The notes below the pieces were generated by a model that was not told the DNA's origin, did no database searches, and was given only the letters and a program-made list of their open reading frames with translations. The position numbers and the translations under genes were made by a program. Positions 13,011 through 27,014 of a stretch of DNA of 64,000 nucleotides are shown here, in pieces (positions within the stretch are counted from its first letter, which is position 1; each line of letters opens with the position of its first letter). The stretch covers positions 8,990,001-9,054,000 of the forward strand of contig JABWDB010000006.1 in assembly GCA_019614645.1 (NCBI GenBank), given 5' to 3'. Source of the DNA: Stratiolaelaps scimitus (Eukaryota > Arthropoda > Arachnida > Mesostigmata > Laelapidae).

Positions 13011-13077
13011 AGGGAAGAGGTTTTGCTTACTTGCATCACTCCTGAACGGTAATAATCGATGGAACACATAAATAAAG
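12985..13077 (-). repeat. inverted repeat, right arm (~95 bp)
   Basis: Reverse complement of the arm at 12,086-12,180. The shared stretch begins 'TTTATTTATGTGTTCCATCG' and passes through 'CAACATGTTGCTGCTAATTAG'. Similarity stops just inside, where the left arm has ACGCTAGG and this arm has TGGCCAAA. Confidence 0.75.
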
Positions 13078-16000
13078 ACCCCGCTATCGGTTAGTGCGGT
13101 TTGTGAGTCTCACACAAGTGCCGCGGGCCTGAACCGCCAAAACATGTGTGTGCATCATGCATTCCCGTAATCCCCTGATGAAAAAGCGGGCAGTTTTACC
13201 CAAGGGGTCCAATGATTAACAGGTGATCGCGTTGTTCCACACTGACCCGTTACGTCTCTATGTTTTTATCTACTCATAATTTCTAATAAGTAAATCACCA
13301 GAGTATCGCTGGTCCAGCTGAAGATCCGAGGGCCACGTTTTCGACTAAATGGCACTACACACCGGCTTGGCTTCTGCGGAACCTAAAACGGTTTGGGGAA
13401 ATCGCGGCATGTTCAGAGCCAGCAGTTTCATAATACTTTAGTTGCCTTTTACGTTCAACGCTTAGTTATCACAAACGTCAACGCATTCACGAGCGAAATG
13501 ATTCGAGACTTCGATACGCAGTTGGCGGATACGCTTAGCGATACCGAGATGCAGTGATCCACAGATACGGTGATATATCGGTTGCTTCATACGAAGCAAC
13601 GCGGCTCCATAAAAAAACCGAATTTTTTGATACGTTTAAGGATGTCGAGCATTTTTGTTCAGCGATCCTCCGTTGAAAGGAAGATTCTATAATATATTTG
13701 AGCAAAATCGAGTTTCACCCTACAATGAAGTTCGAAGTCGTCGCACTACGCCCAATGAATCTACTGGTTATTTTCTCACGCTTAGCTCAAGACATGATAC
13801 CGTAAATCGTCCTCAATTCCTACCCGCGACAATGCACCTAGGACTATCTGGTTCAGGCGTCAAAATGCAGATGAAAATTGACAAACACGTCTCGTGCCAC
13901 GTCTGTGCCTTGTAGATTGAATGATGTGGACACCATGAATGCTTTACTATTCTGATCTGCTCTGATGGTCTTAACGGCAATCAGTGGATACTGCAGTCCG
14001 AAAGCTGGCCTCCTTCCCACTTTCTCTATCTTTCTGTATAAAATTCTAAATTCTAAACAAGTCCAATATTCTAAATTGACAACATTAAATTATGTCGTTT
14101 TCTGTGGCATCCACGTGTTTCCCCGTTTACGAAGTTAGACTAAGTTTTGCAAGATAATAAAAAAAGGTGCTTGGATATCCAAAATTCCAGATGGGACATA
14201 ACTGAGGCAGTTAACGTCATTTGTGATTTTTTGAAAACGCGTGACTTGCTTCATACTTAGTGCACACTAACACGAATACTCAGAGCAACAATGAAGCCAG
14301 GAATAAAGTAAGATAAACGTGTAGTAACAATAGCGATAATATAAAAGCCCATATCGGCGCTATGACAAAGCAAAAAAGGACCGCTGAACCCTGAGGGAAG
14401 TATATGTGTATATAACAATTGTCTTGTTATGCAAATAAATAAGAGGATATTTTATCCTCGTATAAATCGTTTTGGAGAACCCAAAGCAACAAATAAGCTT
14501 AGCCGAAATCAAAGATGGTTGTAATACTTGAGGTTGCATTGTTGCATGTGCGCTTGACCTGAACGCTTGCGACCCTCAAAGGAGGAGCCCGTTGAGCTCT
14601 TAAACCATATTTCCAATGGGAACTTTGCATGCAAATGTCATGGTTGGTTTACGGCGACGGTGGTTGGCTCACTTCGCAGGAGAATATTTGCAATGAAAGC
14701 ATATTCTAAGCTGCGTTCAAATGGAAGGTGAGAGGCTTGCGTTTCGCATTCAGTTTGGAAAATACTGACTACGCACAAAGATCTCCACACAATAAACGTA
14801 TTTAAGCATTTCCGCCCCTTCCATGGGGTATCTATGCGACCAGACAGGGAAGAGGCCGGATTCAGACCGCCCCATCAATTAATCGTAGGAATCAGGCTCT
14901 GAACCAAATTTTTCGATATTGTCCTTTGCGACTCAAAAGCATTTCCTTGTCATTTAGCCAACGGGTCGGCTATAGGTACCCAATAGGAGACGCCAAGGCT
15001 CGCCATGTCAGTAGGACAAACTAAAGATGACGGCTTTCACACACAACGCCACTTGAAATAATAGTGAGGAGTCACCGGGAAATAGCTGGAACTTAGGGAA
15101 TTCGAGTGGCGAGGATGTTTTCATACCGAAAACGCTGTGCGTTGCCCAATTTCAGTGGGAACTCGGAAGAAGCTAAATCTATTACCTTAGTGCCCCTATG
15201 CATGCATGGCTCCAGTGCGGATAGATTACAGGCAGATATGCATGTCACGCATCTACCACTATGTGGAACGTGTGTGTCATTTGCTTTCGACATACAAAGG
15301 TGGGAATAGTTCAAGAACCGTAGGGGCGCAAGGTAAAAGATGCTTGGGAGATTATTCGAGGACTCCAGGGACTCAATTCGTTTTGCAACGGCCACCCAGT
15401 TGTAGGGATACGATGCAGCTTTCCAACTTGCAACATCATACTCTTGGCGAGGCAGGCGCATTTTTCTATTCTTCGTTATATATTCACTCGTTATGGGAGT
15501 TATCTTGACGTGTCGTTTCGTGTTTAAGCCAGGTGTGCAAATGCAGGTCACGGCGTTCAAAATATGTGTTTACTCTTTGCAGGGAGAGTACTAAGCTTCA
15601 ATAAATTTCTGTTCTGCAATAATGGTCTTGCTCTGTGCACAATTGATGTTCTACAACCATGAACTGATCTCTAACGATGGTGGTGATAAGTCATTTATAG
15701 AGCTGGCGTAAGTTTGATGTAATGGTGTACGAAACGCCTGGATCCACTTGTGACGAACCCTGAATGGCAAGACTCGCCGCAAACCACGTGGAAGCCCGCC
15801 CGATAGGGCCTTCAGCGGATTTCAACTGTCTAACTCGTCTGCTAAGCTTCCATAAAGACATAATAGACGAAGGACACAGCTGAGCGACCTATTCATGCTA
15901 AGCACCACTGCTCTCTTTGTTGCGTGGCAACGGTGACAAGGCCGATCGGCGTCCAATGTCACGGCCCAAGTCCCTCCGATGGACAATTTCGAAGTGTTTC

Positions 16001-17575
16001 GAAGGTCGAATGGAACATGCACAAGACGACTGGTCCTTCTGCATTCGGTGCACATCGTCACCGGTGGACATCGTCACAAACCTGCATCAGCTTGGCTGAT
16101 GACGAATGACCAATTGTGGCGCCCACTTTGTATTCGCATTTCCTTTTTTATATCCAAATGTCCACGCACAGTTAAACCTAACCGATGCTTGATGATCGTT
16201 AGGGCTTAGCGATTCAGCTGCGCTTTATTAGCGTATCAACGGGGACTATTTAAGTTGTTTCTGGCGGTTGAGGAAGGCCCCGAAATTGTTGCGGACAATC
16301 GCCATTTTTAGCCGACCTCACATGATTCCATTATCAGTACTGGTACGATTCTTTGTAAACTCGTTTGTTCTATGTTGCATCATTGTCTATCAACTAGGAG
16401 ACTCCCCAGTAAACATATGCGTATCTCAGCTTTCACTTCGGTCGAGTTTGATATAAATACCTTGAAAAATAAGCACTCGATCTCATAATGTAAACCGAAT
16501 TTTCCCCACTAACTGGTGATAGTCCAACGGGATGACATTGTTTGGGTAACAACCAGGCGGTATATGAAACTGATATGTGTTTTCGGAGAAATACGAACAT
16601 CGCAATTTCTAACTCAAACGAGACCCACGATCAGCCGCTGTTTGACGATACTGCAAGGTTTCCCAAGTCATCTAGGATAATCCATTGTTATGTCAGTCGA
16701 GGATGTCAAAGTTGTATCAAAGTGATCCTCTAGAATACGTGATGATAGCATCGGTGAAACAGATTCGGTAGATCTTCGCCTGCAGATGCCACTAAAGCGT
16801 TATCTCAAATCATGTGCGCCAGGAGCAATTTCAAATCAAGACGGAACTTTTATGCCCCATAAATATTAATGTACGGTATGAGTTGCCTGAAAATGAAACA
16901 GGCCTCTCTCTCTATTTATGGAATTGCGCTTAGCTAGTTATATCCACAATCCACAAAACAGTCGTGAAAACCGCATCGCTAAGTGCGCACTTTTGTACAT
17001 TGAAAGATGAGGTTTACGCCTGATTGCTTTCCCGAATAGAAACCTAGGTAAGAAAAACGCAACGGATAAATTATCAGCTATACGATTAAACAGCAATTCT
17101 CTTTCAGCTCATTCTGTGCAATCTGCAATGCGGCAGCTAACAGGCATGGTCTTTACACAGTACACGCAACGCCCGAAATCTAAAAATTGCTCGATTCAAC
17201 GGTGGTAGTAATTGATGCCAGGCCTGTTGATGCAGCGATATTTGTCTTCACGAGGACAAATTCGATACATTACTTCGAAGTTGATGCAACAACACATTTC
17301 AAAACGTTCCCCCTCTCAGCAAAATATATCAATTATTCCCGATATGCGATAATGTTCGTTTGTCTGGATTCGGACGACGAGCTAGCAATTCTCATATTTG
17401 GTACATTCTGCAAACGTGGTACAATTCAACAATGAAGAAAGCAATAATTTCTTTCAACACGCAATCACACACAACACAGACAGCGAATAGGACAATGGAA
17501 GCCATGAGCAGAGGTCTCCACCAAATCTCTAAAGACGTCCCAGCAATCCCATGAATGGTACCCGTTGTGTTGTCT
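13078..17575. other. long stretch with no gene recognised
   Basis: Open frames up to 155 codons (15,093-15,560, minus, TTG-initiated) lack motifs and splice signals. The ORF at 17,187-17,435 (+) has protein-like composition (a VVVIDARPVDAAIFVF segment), but I do not know the family. No tRNA or rRNA is seen. Confidence 0.3.
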
Positions 17576-17577
17576 AA

Positions 17578-18180
17578 CCAGAGCGAGTGAACGTGTTCCA
17601 CGCTCGACAGGTGCCTACCTCATCGACAGCAAACAAACCGCCCTCAGCGGAAGCGGCCTAACGGAAAATGTCCGTTAGGTCCTGCCAACAAGGACCTCCT
17701 TCGCAGGAGGCCAGTTCTCGAGTTTTCTATTTTAGGTTTCGATCGCCCATCGAAGGAAGAAATAACCCTCGAACGTAGTCTATTTTCGTTCCCTTCAACG
17801 AACATTGACACCGATTGTTTTAAGAGCGCTTAGACGACAGGGCACCAAAGTATAGGCCTCTGAGCGAAATTCATATTGTAACCGACTCGGTCCCTTGTTC
17901 GCTCACCGTACTCTTCCGTGTACGGATTAGTTCAACATATAGATCTTGCCCTTGTGACGCCTCGGGCCGTATTTCTAGATTGTTGGCGTTTTCAACGGAG
18001 AGACATCGATTTTCATCGATCAGACACCGTGTGTTAATAAACGCCAAGTGGTTTACCCTTCGCTCTGATCGTTCGGGGTGTTACTTTTACCGAAGCGTAG
18101 CTGACCGACTCAACGTTCGCATATTGAAATCATTTTTCTCACAGTCTGCATATGGCGGTGCACTTAGTTGTCCATATGGT
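17578..18180. ncRNA. hairpin-dense segment, possible structured RNA or element
   Basis: A run of short perfect inverted repeats: GAGCG/CGCTC (17,581/17,601); CCGC/GCGG (17,638/17,647); CCTAACGGA/TCCGTTAGG with a 5-nt loop (17,657/17,671); AGGTCCT/AGGACCT (17,677/17,691); CCTCCT/AGGAGG with loop TCGC (17,695/17,705); TTCGAT/ATCGAA (17,738/17,749); TTCGTT/AACGAA (17,785/17,797); CCGTAC/GTACGG (17,906/17,920); ATCGAT/ATCGAT (18,005/18,015); CATATGG/CCATATG (18,149/18,172). Three stems overlap end to end within 54 bp. No Pol III promoter, known RNA-family core or open frame explains this. It may be a structured RNA or part of a repeat; the call is speculative. Confidence 0.25.
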
Positions 18181-21100
18181 AATTCTGCATAGTTCGCTAC
18201 ATGCTCAATAGAAATCTATATACTTTCTATACATTTTCTAATAAGCATTTCAATATGCAACATACGGGCGATATTTTTTTGGTCAATCATTTTTGAATCA
18301 GTAAACCATGAATTTATATCACAGTCTACAAGAATTCCAAAAAATCAGTGGATGATATTTTCTTACCATTGCACACACCACATATAGAATCGTATCGTCC
18401 GAGATTACCTGTCATATTTTACATGGTTACTTATTGACCGATATAGAAACATCTCCACCGAACGGAGACATTTGAAAATATCCAAATATTGTCATTGCGC
18501 ATACAACCGGTACGTTGACTCCGGCTGTGATTAAATCACACCCAACAAGTGGGTTCAACACGCTGATGTGTAAATGTTTGTAATTGTCGACACGAAGACG
18601 CATTTTACTCTCACCACCGAATCAAGCGCTTGTCTTTATAGAGCTGTGGCAATTACATGGACATAACGGTGACACCGATATTACAACTATTGTTATTATT
18701 ATTTCTTTATTTAATTAGTCGCACCTGATTTTTTACTTCATCTGAATACAAAATGGAGTTGTCGACTCCTACCCATTAAGCCATGTGAGTGGTGATATTT
18801 ATCTCATTGCGGACTCGGCATCTGCAGCCAGCGGTGATCGGTTTTGTCATGGTAGTCCAATAAAACGACAAACCAACAATTTCCAATATGTCGAACGTAA
18901 CTCGTCGTCCTCTTCGACTGTATAGTCTAATCCATCAATGAAATTGTGCCGCAATCAGTTGCGCTCCTCTCGAACAGCTCATAGCAGGACTAGCAGAGGG
19001 CAGGCGAGAAACGAACAGGGATCAGTTCGCCTTTTAGTCGCTCTGCTCGGAGTAGCATTGATCCGGAAGACCTGTAATCCATCGTATTGCCTACGGTGGC
19101 AGCTATAGTTCGGCTTGCGCATGCCGCGACTTCGACAGGCTGACAACGTTCTCGAAATGCGCTATGAAGAAATACTATCTACGAGACTTCCCTGAACAGG
19201 AAGCTTCATCTCTCATCATACTCTGCCCCATCTGCTCTGAAACTGTTAAGTATACTCCACGTGTCATAATATACATATGCAGGACCATTTCGACTCAGCG
19301 CTACATTCTTAGTGGGAGCATGGGGCATTCGTCAGTTCTTAAGATATGCATAACTGTGCGAGAAAGAGAGAAATCTTCAATGTTAAGCCGTCTGGCTTAT
19401 TTGAAGGGCACGTTTATTAGCGTTGCAATCCTCGTTGCCGCAGCAACGCAGGCGAAGCACTAAGGAATCCGGTGTGGAACTCTTTGTGTGAAACCATTCC
19501 CCAGAATGGACTAGATAGCATACATGCGTACAAATGTACACTCAGAATGATTGTAGAACGTGTGGACACAGCTTATGAAACCCTGAATAATAGACTCGTC
19601 AAAAATACACCTCGTTATTACAATATAACAAAGACGTTGCACAAAAAGGATATCGAAAATTCACGAGCAATTTTTCGGATTTGCTTGATTTGTTTAGACA
19701 GCGCTATTCGTTCTTTTAATTAATGCAGCAGGTTGTTGTTGTTGTTGTTGATGTTGCTGTTGATGTGATGCCTATTGTTACGGGCCTATGTAAGTTTATG
19801 ACGAGGTGTCAGTTGTGTTTATCTGACTGAAGTAGTATGAATGGTTGGATCCAGAGAGGGAGCTATTGGAGCCTTGCAGCTGAATCTGCGCAGCCATATA
19901 TTGGGAACTCGACTTCCAATTCATTTCTTAGCTTAGACGAACTCATTACGAAGCTTAGATAATAGACTCAAAATCTACATGATTTTTTTTCATCGCACGC
20001 TCTCCCATATATGGGTTACACTTGAACTGAACACATTCATCGCTCTATTTACGCTTCTTTGTCCACGCGTCGCCACCCTAACCTGTCGATGATCCAAGAA
20101 CAAGGAGAAGTGTTGTGTTCGCAATACTTCCCAAACAGATTACTACGGGCAACCAGCCTGGGCAACCAATTGCAAACGGCGTCAACTTTGAGCGATGTTA
20201 CCTGCGTGTTGTTTTCGCCTCGAAATCGATCCACAATCAGCGGCCATATTCGCTGAAGAGAGACGTCTTCAGTGGAGTCTCCAGCGGCCTGGCTGTTTCA
20301 AGTCTGTCTGGCAAAATCGACCAGTCCACACTTCTAGCATAGTAACCGCACAACGGTCGATTTCAGCGAATGAGCCAGAGTGCCAGACGGACTCGACTGA
20401 GGGTTAAGCGTATTAGACGGTTGTTTTCATCAAATTATAAGGATAGGCCTTCATTTTCTGGCCGTTGATAATCTCTAACGCCTTCATCGCGATATAGGCA
20501 TATGGCTAAATGGAACCTGTAACATACTCAGCGATGTGTTTGTTTACGTCTAGCGGATTGTAAAATAAAAAATTGCGAGGCGGCTCGTACGGGTAAGCTC
20601 CGGCGACGCAGCCTCTTTCTAAGCAGGTCAGGTCTAATCAGAATGTGTTACGAATGTTATAATAAACTAGGACTGCTAGAAGCGATGGCTGTCAAAGTTC
20701 GCTGTAGTTCGCCGGTACAGCCGTTTCTCTGAGAGTACACTCTCATCAAAATATCACAGCACGATTCGCGGCTGTATATTTCGGACTGGATGAATTGCAC
20801 CGGGTGTTCGAGGAGAGGGCGTCTGAGGACAGAATGGGAGATAGAAGAACTTGTGGATCACATCGGTAATCTCCCGATATGGGTAAAATATTCATCAAAC
20901 ATTTACAACGGCTAATGCTCGAACAGGCTTACGCCTGTTACACTGAGACTGGCTGCTTAGGGTAAGCATATCTACGCCACACAATCGCATCACAGGCATT
21001 CTACAAGTCTTACTCAGGCTTCAACCGATATATATACATATATACATGTACATAAACACACGTGTGCATTACTCTAGTTGCAAATGTACACGAACCATCT

Positions 21101-22045
21101 CAATAGTTAGTACCACATAATTCAATGCGTGCAGCAGGGCGTACTAACAGAGCCCTCGAGAGCAGGATTCAGCATAACGACGATCGTTCAACCTACGATT
21201 GCTCATTGTTAGTCTCGAGTGGATTTTGACAAAAGACACTTCCTCACTCGGTAAACCCTGCTCGGTGATACGAGTTATCAAACAGTAACAGATACAATCA
21301 TAGGGCGAAGCCACTGCCTCATATATTATTTCTCACGATGACCTGTGGGCCAATTCCTTCTCAATACGCACTTGGCAGCATGTGCGTTGTTTCGAAGCTG
21401 GATCGATCGAGCGATCAGGAGCCGACTGTTGTGTTGTTATCGCTGCTGATAAAAGAAAAGGCCTCCATTGGCGATCCTGACCGCTCCTTATCGAACTCGA
21501 TTGCTCCCTTATAATAGCCTCACGGAAAATGACCACCGTTCCTTCGTGTCGTGCGCCCGTTAGTAGGTTACACAGCCATTTCGTGGCCAGTTCACCACAG
21601 TCTTGCTCGATGCCCCTCCTGGGAAATGAGACAACTCAAATAAGCAGCAACTGTAGCACTTTTCAATTGGATATATTATCAAGAAGCACTCTTGAAAACA
21701 CGCCTTCAGCTGGACGTATTTGCCAACAATAATTCGAGTCCGCTGACCGTGCATGTGTGCTGTCGTTGCGTAAAAGCATTTAATTAGTTCAACGAATATT
21801 GCATTCAGCTGATGACGATGTGACAATGAATCCTTTAAGTCGTTTTCTGCTCTGCCAGGTATATGGTAGCAGGTGTGCACGCTTGGCTGATTTTTCAACA
21901 GTGTCGTCAGGCGGAACAAGTCCTGTAGAAATTCCGAGGTCAAGCGCTTGGGGAACGCGTGCTCGCAGTTGCGTAGACATACTATGATGCTATCCGAATA
22001 TCGATTACTTAAATTCTAGAATATTTCATGAGATAACGGCGAAAC
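18181..22045. other. no gene recognised
   Basis: Two consecutive plus-strand open frames at 19,164-19,463 and 19,472-19,723, in different frames, have protein-like composition and could be one decayed gene, but I recognise no domain. A (GTT)n tract lies at 19,735-19,760. The remainder is featureless by eye. Confidence 0.3.
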
Positions 22046-22046
22046 G

Positions 22047-22049
<3 letters not shown>

Positions 22050-22080
<31 letters not shown>
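22050..22080. repeat. (AT)n microsatellite
   Basis: About 14 AT units. A second pure tract lies at 22,300-22,325 and a weaker AC/AT tract near 21,029-21,055. Confidence 0.9.
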
Positions 22081-22084
<4 letters not shown>

Positions 22085-25000
22085 TAGTATTCGGGGAAGG
22101 ACGTTACAATGCTAATCGTTTTATAAGATTAATATTATAACGTTCTTAATATTTATCCAACTCCTGAATGTTCTCAGAATAACACTGATCAAACTGCTTC
22201 AGATATTTTTGCAAGCTCCCACCGTGCAATGTGGATTAAACCTATCATCTAGCCTTGCTTAACGATAATGATATTCATTTTCCAACACCCAGACATGGCC
22301 ACATATATATATATATATATATATCCCATAGCGAAAACAGGCAAATGGAGAACACTGTGTGTATAGAGCTGACTGAACTTCTAGCGATTTTTCTAAATCT
22401 CTGGAAGCAAACCCACACGTCTGTATAGTCTGTATGGCTAGTACACAGAGAGGCTCATTTGCTAAGCAAAAACGCTTCCTTCCATTAAGCGTAACTAGAA
22501 CACATTCATTTAGTCCACCAAAAGGCGTAGATATCCCTGTATGCATACACCTTCGTGTTGATAGTAACTCCGCGGTAGATTTTCAATACTACCTACTCTC
22601 CGTAGCTCTTTGCGAGGTGTGCCCCAAGAGTCAACAAACATGACTATATGGCAGCCTGCTACTCGTCCGCCGATATGCTGAGCAGGCGATAATTCTATAA
22701 AACGTTTGCAATCCCCCCCGTGCTCTACAAAAAACATCTGTGCATTCTAAATCTTCAATGAAACAGAGGACTGTAGGATTGTAATCACGTGTTACGCCAG
22801 GTGGCCACGTTATCGTACATCGACAGGTGTAGCGTACTCACTCTCGTGGTGACTCTATATCTGATGTCGCCAGGGTTTGTAAGAGTTCAATATTGTATAG
22901 TTAGATCCCAATATTACCATAGTTACATAGAAATTTCCAACGGCATCGTCGATACAATATAGTCCACCATGTGGCTCAATCAGCCACCTGTATGTCATAA
23001 CGTAACCGTGTACAGCTGGCCCTGCTGTATATGCTGCTGTTGCATTTCTCTCCCCGTTAGTTACTTTGCAGGAGACTCGTCCATCTAAATCTATTTATGC
23101 TAGCCATTAACCAGAACAACATTGAGCGGATTCGGTCGTCACGCACAGCGTGGCCCTAATCAAGCACGTGTCCACTGCATCAACATTACAGGGACTGTTC
23201 GTCTCCGTCATCAATTATATCAGACGTCTACTCAGAGTCATTTACTTGGCTGCGGTATGATCGGAATCATCTGCCTGTTATTTCCAATTAGGTACGACGT
23301 GTTTCGACATTTCCTGCTATGCCAAGTGGCGTGATTCACCTCATTTTAATATGCTAACTAAGCCCATGTCATGGCGTATTTCATGAAACGCAAGGATCAG
23401 ACGCAAAGGATGCCATTTGCATGAGAATGGCGAGCCCCGAGGGAGGGGCTGTATAGCTTCAAACTCGCCTCGTCCGAGTGAATCAGATGCATCCGGTTCA
23501 TCAATAGCCAAGCACTATTTTATGGTAGATCACGTAGCAATATTTATATAAAGGAAGCATCTCCGATTCAATGAACTTGTATAACAGACATACGCACACA
23601 CAGACGCGCGCGTTCGCAACGTGTAGAAGTCGTTAATGCCCCACGGCGGTAGGTACTGGTACCCTAGGACAGTACTGGTTGATAGTAAGCATGTAGAAGA
23701 TGTCAACAGAGGGCAAAGACCCGTTTCGTCTGTCGAATGTAATTTCCAATGTAACACATACGTTTACAGGATGATGCGATTGAGTCCCGTCGCCACCGTC
23801 GGGTTCGCTATAGCCTGAAACCTCAGCTCGAAAATTCGACTATAATCATCTGCTAGCATACCTGCGTTCTACCATTACCCCAGAGTTCACTAAACCTCTC
23901 GGCAAAGTTTCTCAGCTTCTCCTTCTCCGGATCTTCGACACGAGCCCCACATCGACCAGCCACGCGCCAACTAGTAGTAGCTGTAGAAGTAGTAGCTGTA
24001 GTTGCAGTAGTTACACTGTGCGTGTCTTCGCTTACTCGTGGGAGGGACATGCTAAATTAATATTGATCTCCTTAACTGGGTCGACTCACATCTTGCTTAA
24101 CCGATAGAGACAGAGAGAGAGAGAGAGAGAGGAGGAATGGGCAGTGACGCGAGCCCTCTTCTTGCCATTTTGCATAAATCAATAGACAGCGCACTCAAGT
24201 CAAACTAAAAAAGACGCTTATCACTGGCCAAAAATATTTCTCGATTTCACTCGCGCCAACATTGGCACTGCGAGAAAAACAAATATATAATTGGGTATAT
24301 TCATTTCCTCAGAGGGGAGGTTACATCCTGTCCATATTACCGTATTACGAAGCAATGCCGAAAGCAATTGTACCGTGGACGTTAAATGTTGTCTGTGAGT
24401 CAGCTCGGAAAATTTTGTTTATATTGCCGTGTTTGTTAGACTTGCCCATATATCTTTGTACTGTGTAGAAAATATCGCTTCTACGGCTCACGCTGAATTT
24501 TCTTACCGGAAAATAAACTCGATGTCAAATTGATTCCTTTCGTTCCTTCTACGGTGGACCGCTTCCCTTGAAGGGTAATCACGCGCAAACCTCTCACACA
24601 AGCACAGGCACACACACGCACACACGATACCACAGTAGCGACTAGGGGAAGAGACAATGCTCCGAACAACAGCCAGCCTACCACTACAAACGACCACCAG
24701 CACTAGAAAAAGTTCTCTATCCTGAGGGGAGTTTCTTCAGTAACTTCGTTGCAAGGTGTTTTTGCGCACCTCTGCTTTTGCCTTTCATCTTGCGTTTGTT
24801 GTCTTCGCCGCTTTCTATTTTTCTTCCTTTGTGCGGATCTCGGGTGATTTTTTCGTTCTTATCTTCAATATTGCTTCAAGATAGTGCCCTCAGCGACACT
24901 TGAGGCCAAGTGCGATTTTTGTTGCACGGCACTGCACTCGCTCTCATTATTAATACAACAGCGGACGAAGACAATAGAAGAAAGAACGAAGTAATGTAGA

Positions 25001-25365
25001 ACTCGACACTCTCCCCTAGACGATATACATACATATATATATGTATATATATATATATATACTTTTTTATATGTATGTTGTAGAAGTATATATATATATA
25101 TACACACAACGAACAACCTTCTCAATTGTCGTCCGTTATTTGCTGTCGTTTCTGCTGTTGTCGCTGATGCTCAGATCCTCTCCCGCGTTGTCGATGTCAA
25201 TAATTCCTGGTTTGGTTTATTTCGAAATTACTTTCTCTGAGCCTTCACCTCCACGGGCTTATGCTTGCGTTTCCCCGCTCTACTTCACAGTGCAGATGTG
25301 GCGCGTTGCACCTCTAGCATCAGCATTATCGTCGATCACAGTGAACAGGTGCACACTCTAGCTAA
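22081..25365. other. no gene recognised
   Basis: Only short low-complexity open frames. Microsatellites are a GA tract at about 24,110-24,132, CA-rich DNA near 24,600-24,626 and AT/TA tracts at 25,030-25,062 and 25,088-25,104. Confidence 0.3.
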
Positions 25366-25369
25366 CTAT

Positions 25370-26450
25370 CGAACTAACTAACTATAACAGACACCACTGC
25401 CGCCTCCGGCAACACCAGCACCCGCAGCAGCAGCAGCAGCTAATACCCGAAGCGGCAGCAGCAAACAGCAACAACAACAAAGCCACGCGATCCCGGTCGC
25501 GCGACTAACGTAGCACTGCCGCCGGGCTCCACAGTTGGCGGTCAAGTACATGCTGCTGCTCCTCAACTGTTCTTGCCAACAACCGCCCGCTGGCTACAGA
25601 CCGCCTATCCGATGACGGTGGCCACCACCAACCGGCCGAGCTGCTGGCGCGCGCGCGCGCGCGAACGGCAGCATTAGTTTATTTAAGCCACAGAGGCGCC
25701 ACCTGCTGAGCGCCCTGGAAAATTCTCTCTTCGCGTACGAGCGAGAGCTGGCCCCATTCCGGGTCTAGGCCCCTGAGGCCCTAGGACGGCTCCACCGTCG
25801 GGCGGGCATCTCACCGCGGCAACCCCCTCACTGCAGTGTGCGAGAGAGAGAGAGAGAGAACTCACGCACTCGGCCCGCGAACGGGCCCCTCCCCTAACTC
25901 AGACGTCCCATGCCCGCTGTGAGCACGTCGGCCTGCCGCGGCCTTAGGAAGAGGGCGCTCGCCGTCGCGTCCTGCAACCGAGAAGGAAGCAGTGAGCAGG
26001 CCATGCAGCCAGCCAGGTCGCCTAGGCACACCAGCTCACCTGTGGCGGTATAGATCACAGGCGGACACTCCACGAAAGGGCCACGGCTACGGCGGGCGAA
26101 AGCAAGGGAAATTGTTAGAAGAGATACTCCCGCGCAACCCCCCCCCCCCACGCTAGCCGACGAAGACAACAGAGACTGAACAGGGTCCACGGGATCTTAG
26201 GGGAGGGAACGAGGGAGTAACGAGCGGGAAGCGGGTTGTCCACACAACCCCAAGGCCCACACCAGTTGGTGCATCGAACCCCCCGTACCACTGCTGTTCA
26301 TCTCTCTCTCTCTCACTCGCTCGCCCCCGACAGGGTCCCGATCGACCGACCACCCCCACAGTTCGTGTCACTGCGGAACACTTCCTGCTCATCGACTAGG
26401 TTTTCTTCCGAGCGGGCAGGGACTATGAGAGCAAGACATTGAACGGGCTT
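25370..26450. promoter_or_regulatory. CpG-rich low-complexity block, possible promoter / 5' exon
   Basis: Strikingly GC- and CpG-rich compared with its flanks. It contains GCA triplets (25,422-25,442), (GC)n at 25,651-25,662, (GA)n at 25,843-25,858, a C10 run near 26,140 and CT repeats near 26,301-26,314. On the minus strand 'CCACAG|GTGAGC' near 26,041 is a strong splice donor. It follows an open frame that starts MDPVQSLLSSS, so a minus-strand first exon is possible. No downstream exon or family could be identified. Confidence 0.3.
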
Positions 26451-26985
26451 TACTTGTCCTGGCTCCTATACCGCTGGCTGGCTGAGTTGCCTGATAGGTT
26501 TCGGTCGAATGGAGAAAGTGTTATTTATTTTTGCTCTATGTGAATATGTCATTCATGGTTATTGCTAGATATTGTTTTCATTCTAGTAGGTGTATATATG
26601 GTAGGTGTCCCGAGCAGCGTTCATGAAATCGGACGGTGTGATTATGAATCGGCTCACGATGATGATAAAGATGATGAGTTCGTCGCGGACAGTTATCTCA
26701 AATGTCATCCGGTTTTACCTGTTTTACATGTTTTTTTCACATCGTGGCCGTCTCGACTCCAATCTCAACAAGCATTAGTCGAATCTTGTGGGCAAAGGGC
26801 TTAAAGGTTTTCAAGACAGTTTCGTGTCAATGTGTTCTCTCTTTCTTTTCCGAGCGAGGACATCGTTCAGACAATTTTTCGACATGGTCTACCCGCTGGT
26901 GATTTCGCGAGTTGGTTGTCCAATGCTCGAATTAATAGATGGAACGATCTCAAATTAATCACGTTATCAATCTGTTGGGTGTAAC
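26451..26985. other. no gene recognised
   Basis: Short open frames without motifs. Confidence 0.3.
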
Positions 26986-27014
26986 AAAAAGTAGCACGTG
27001 CACTTAAGTTGTCT

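Noticed and set aside
15093..15560. 155-codon minus-strand open frame
   Set aside because: TTG start, no motif, no splice signals; compatible with chance in a 64-kb window.
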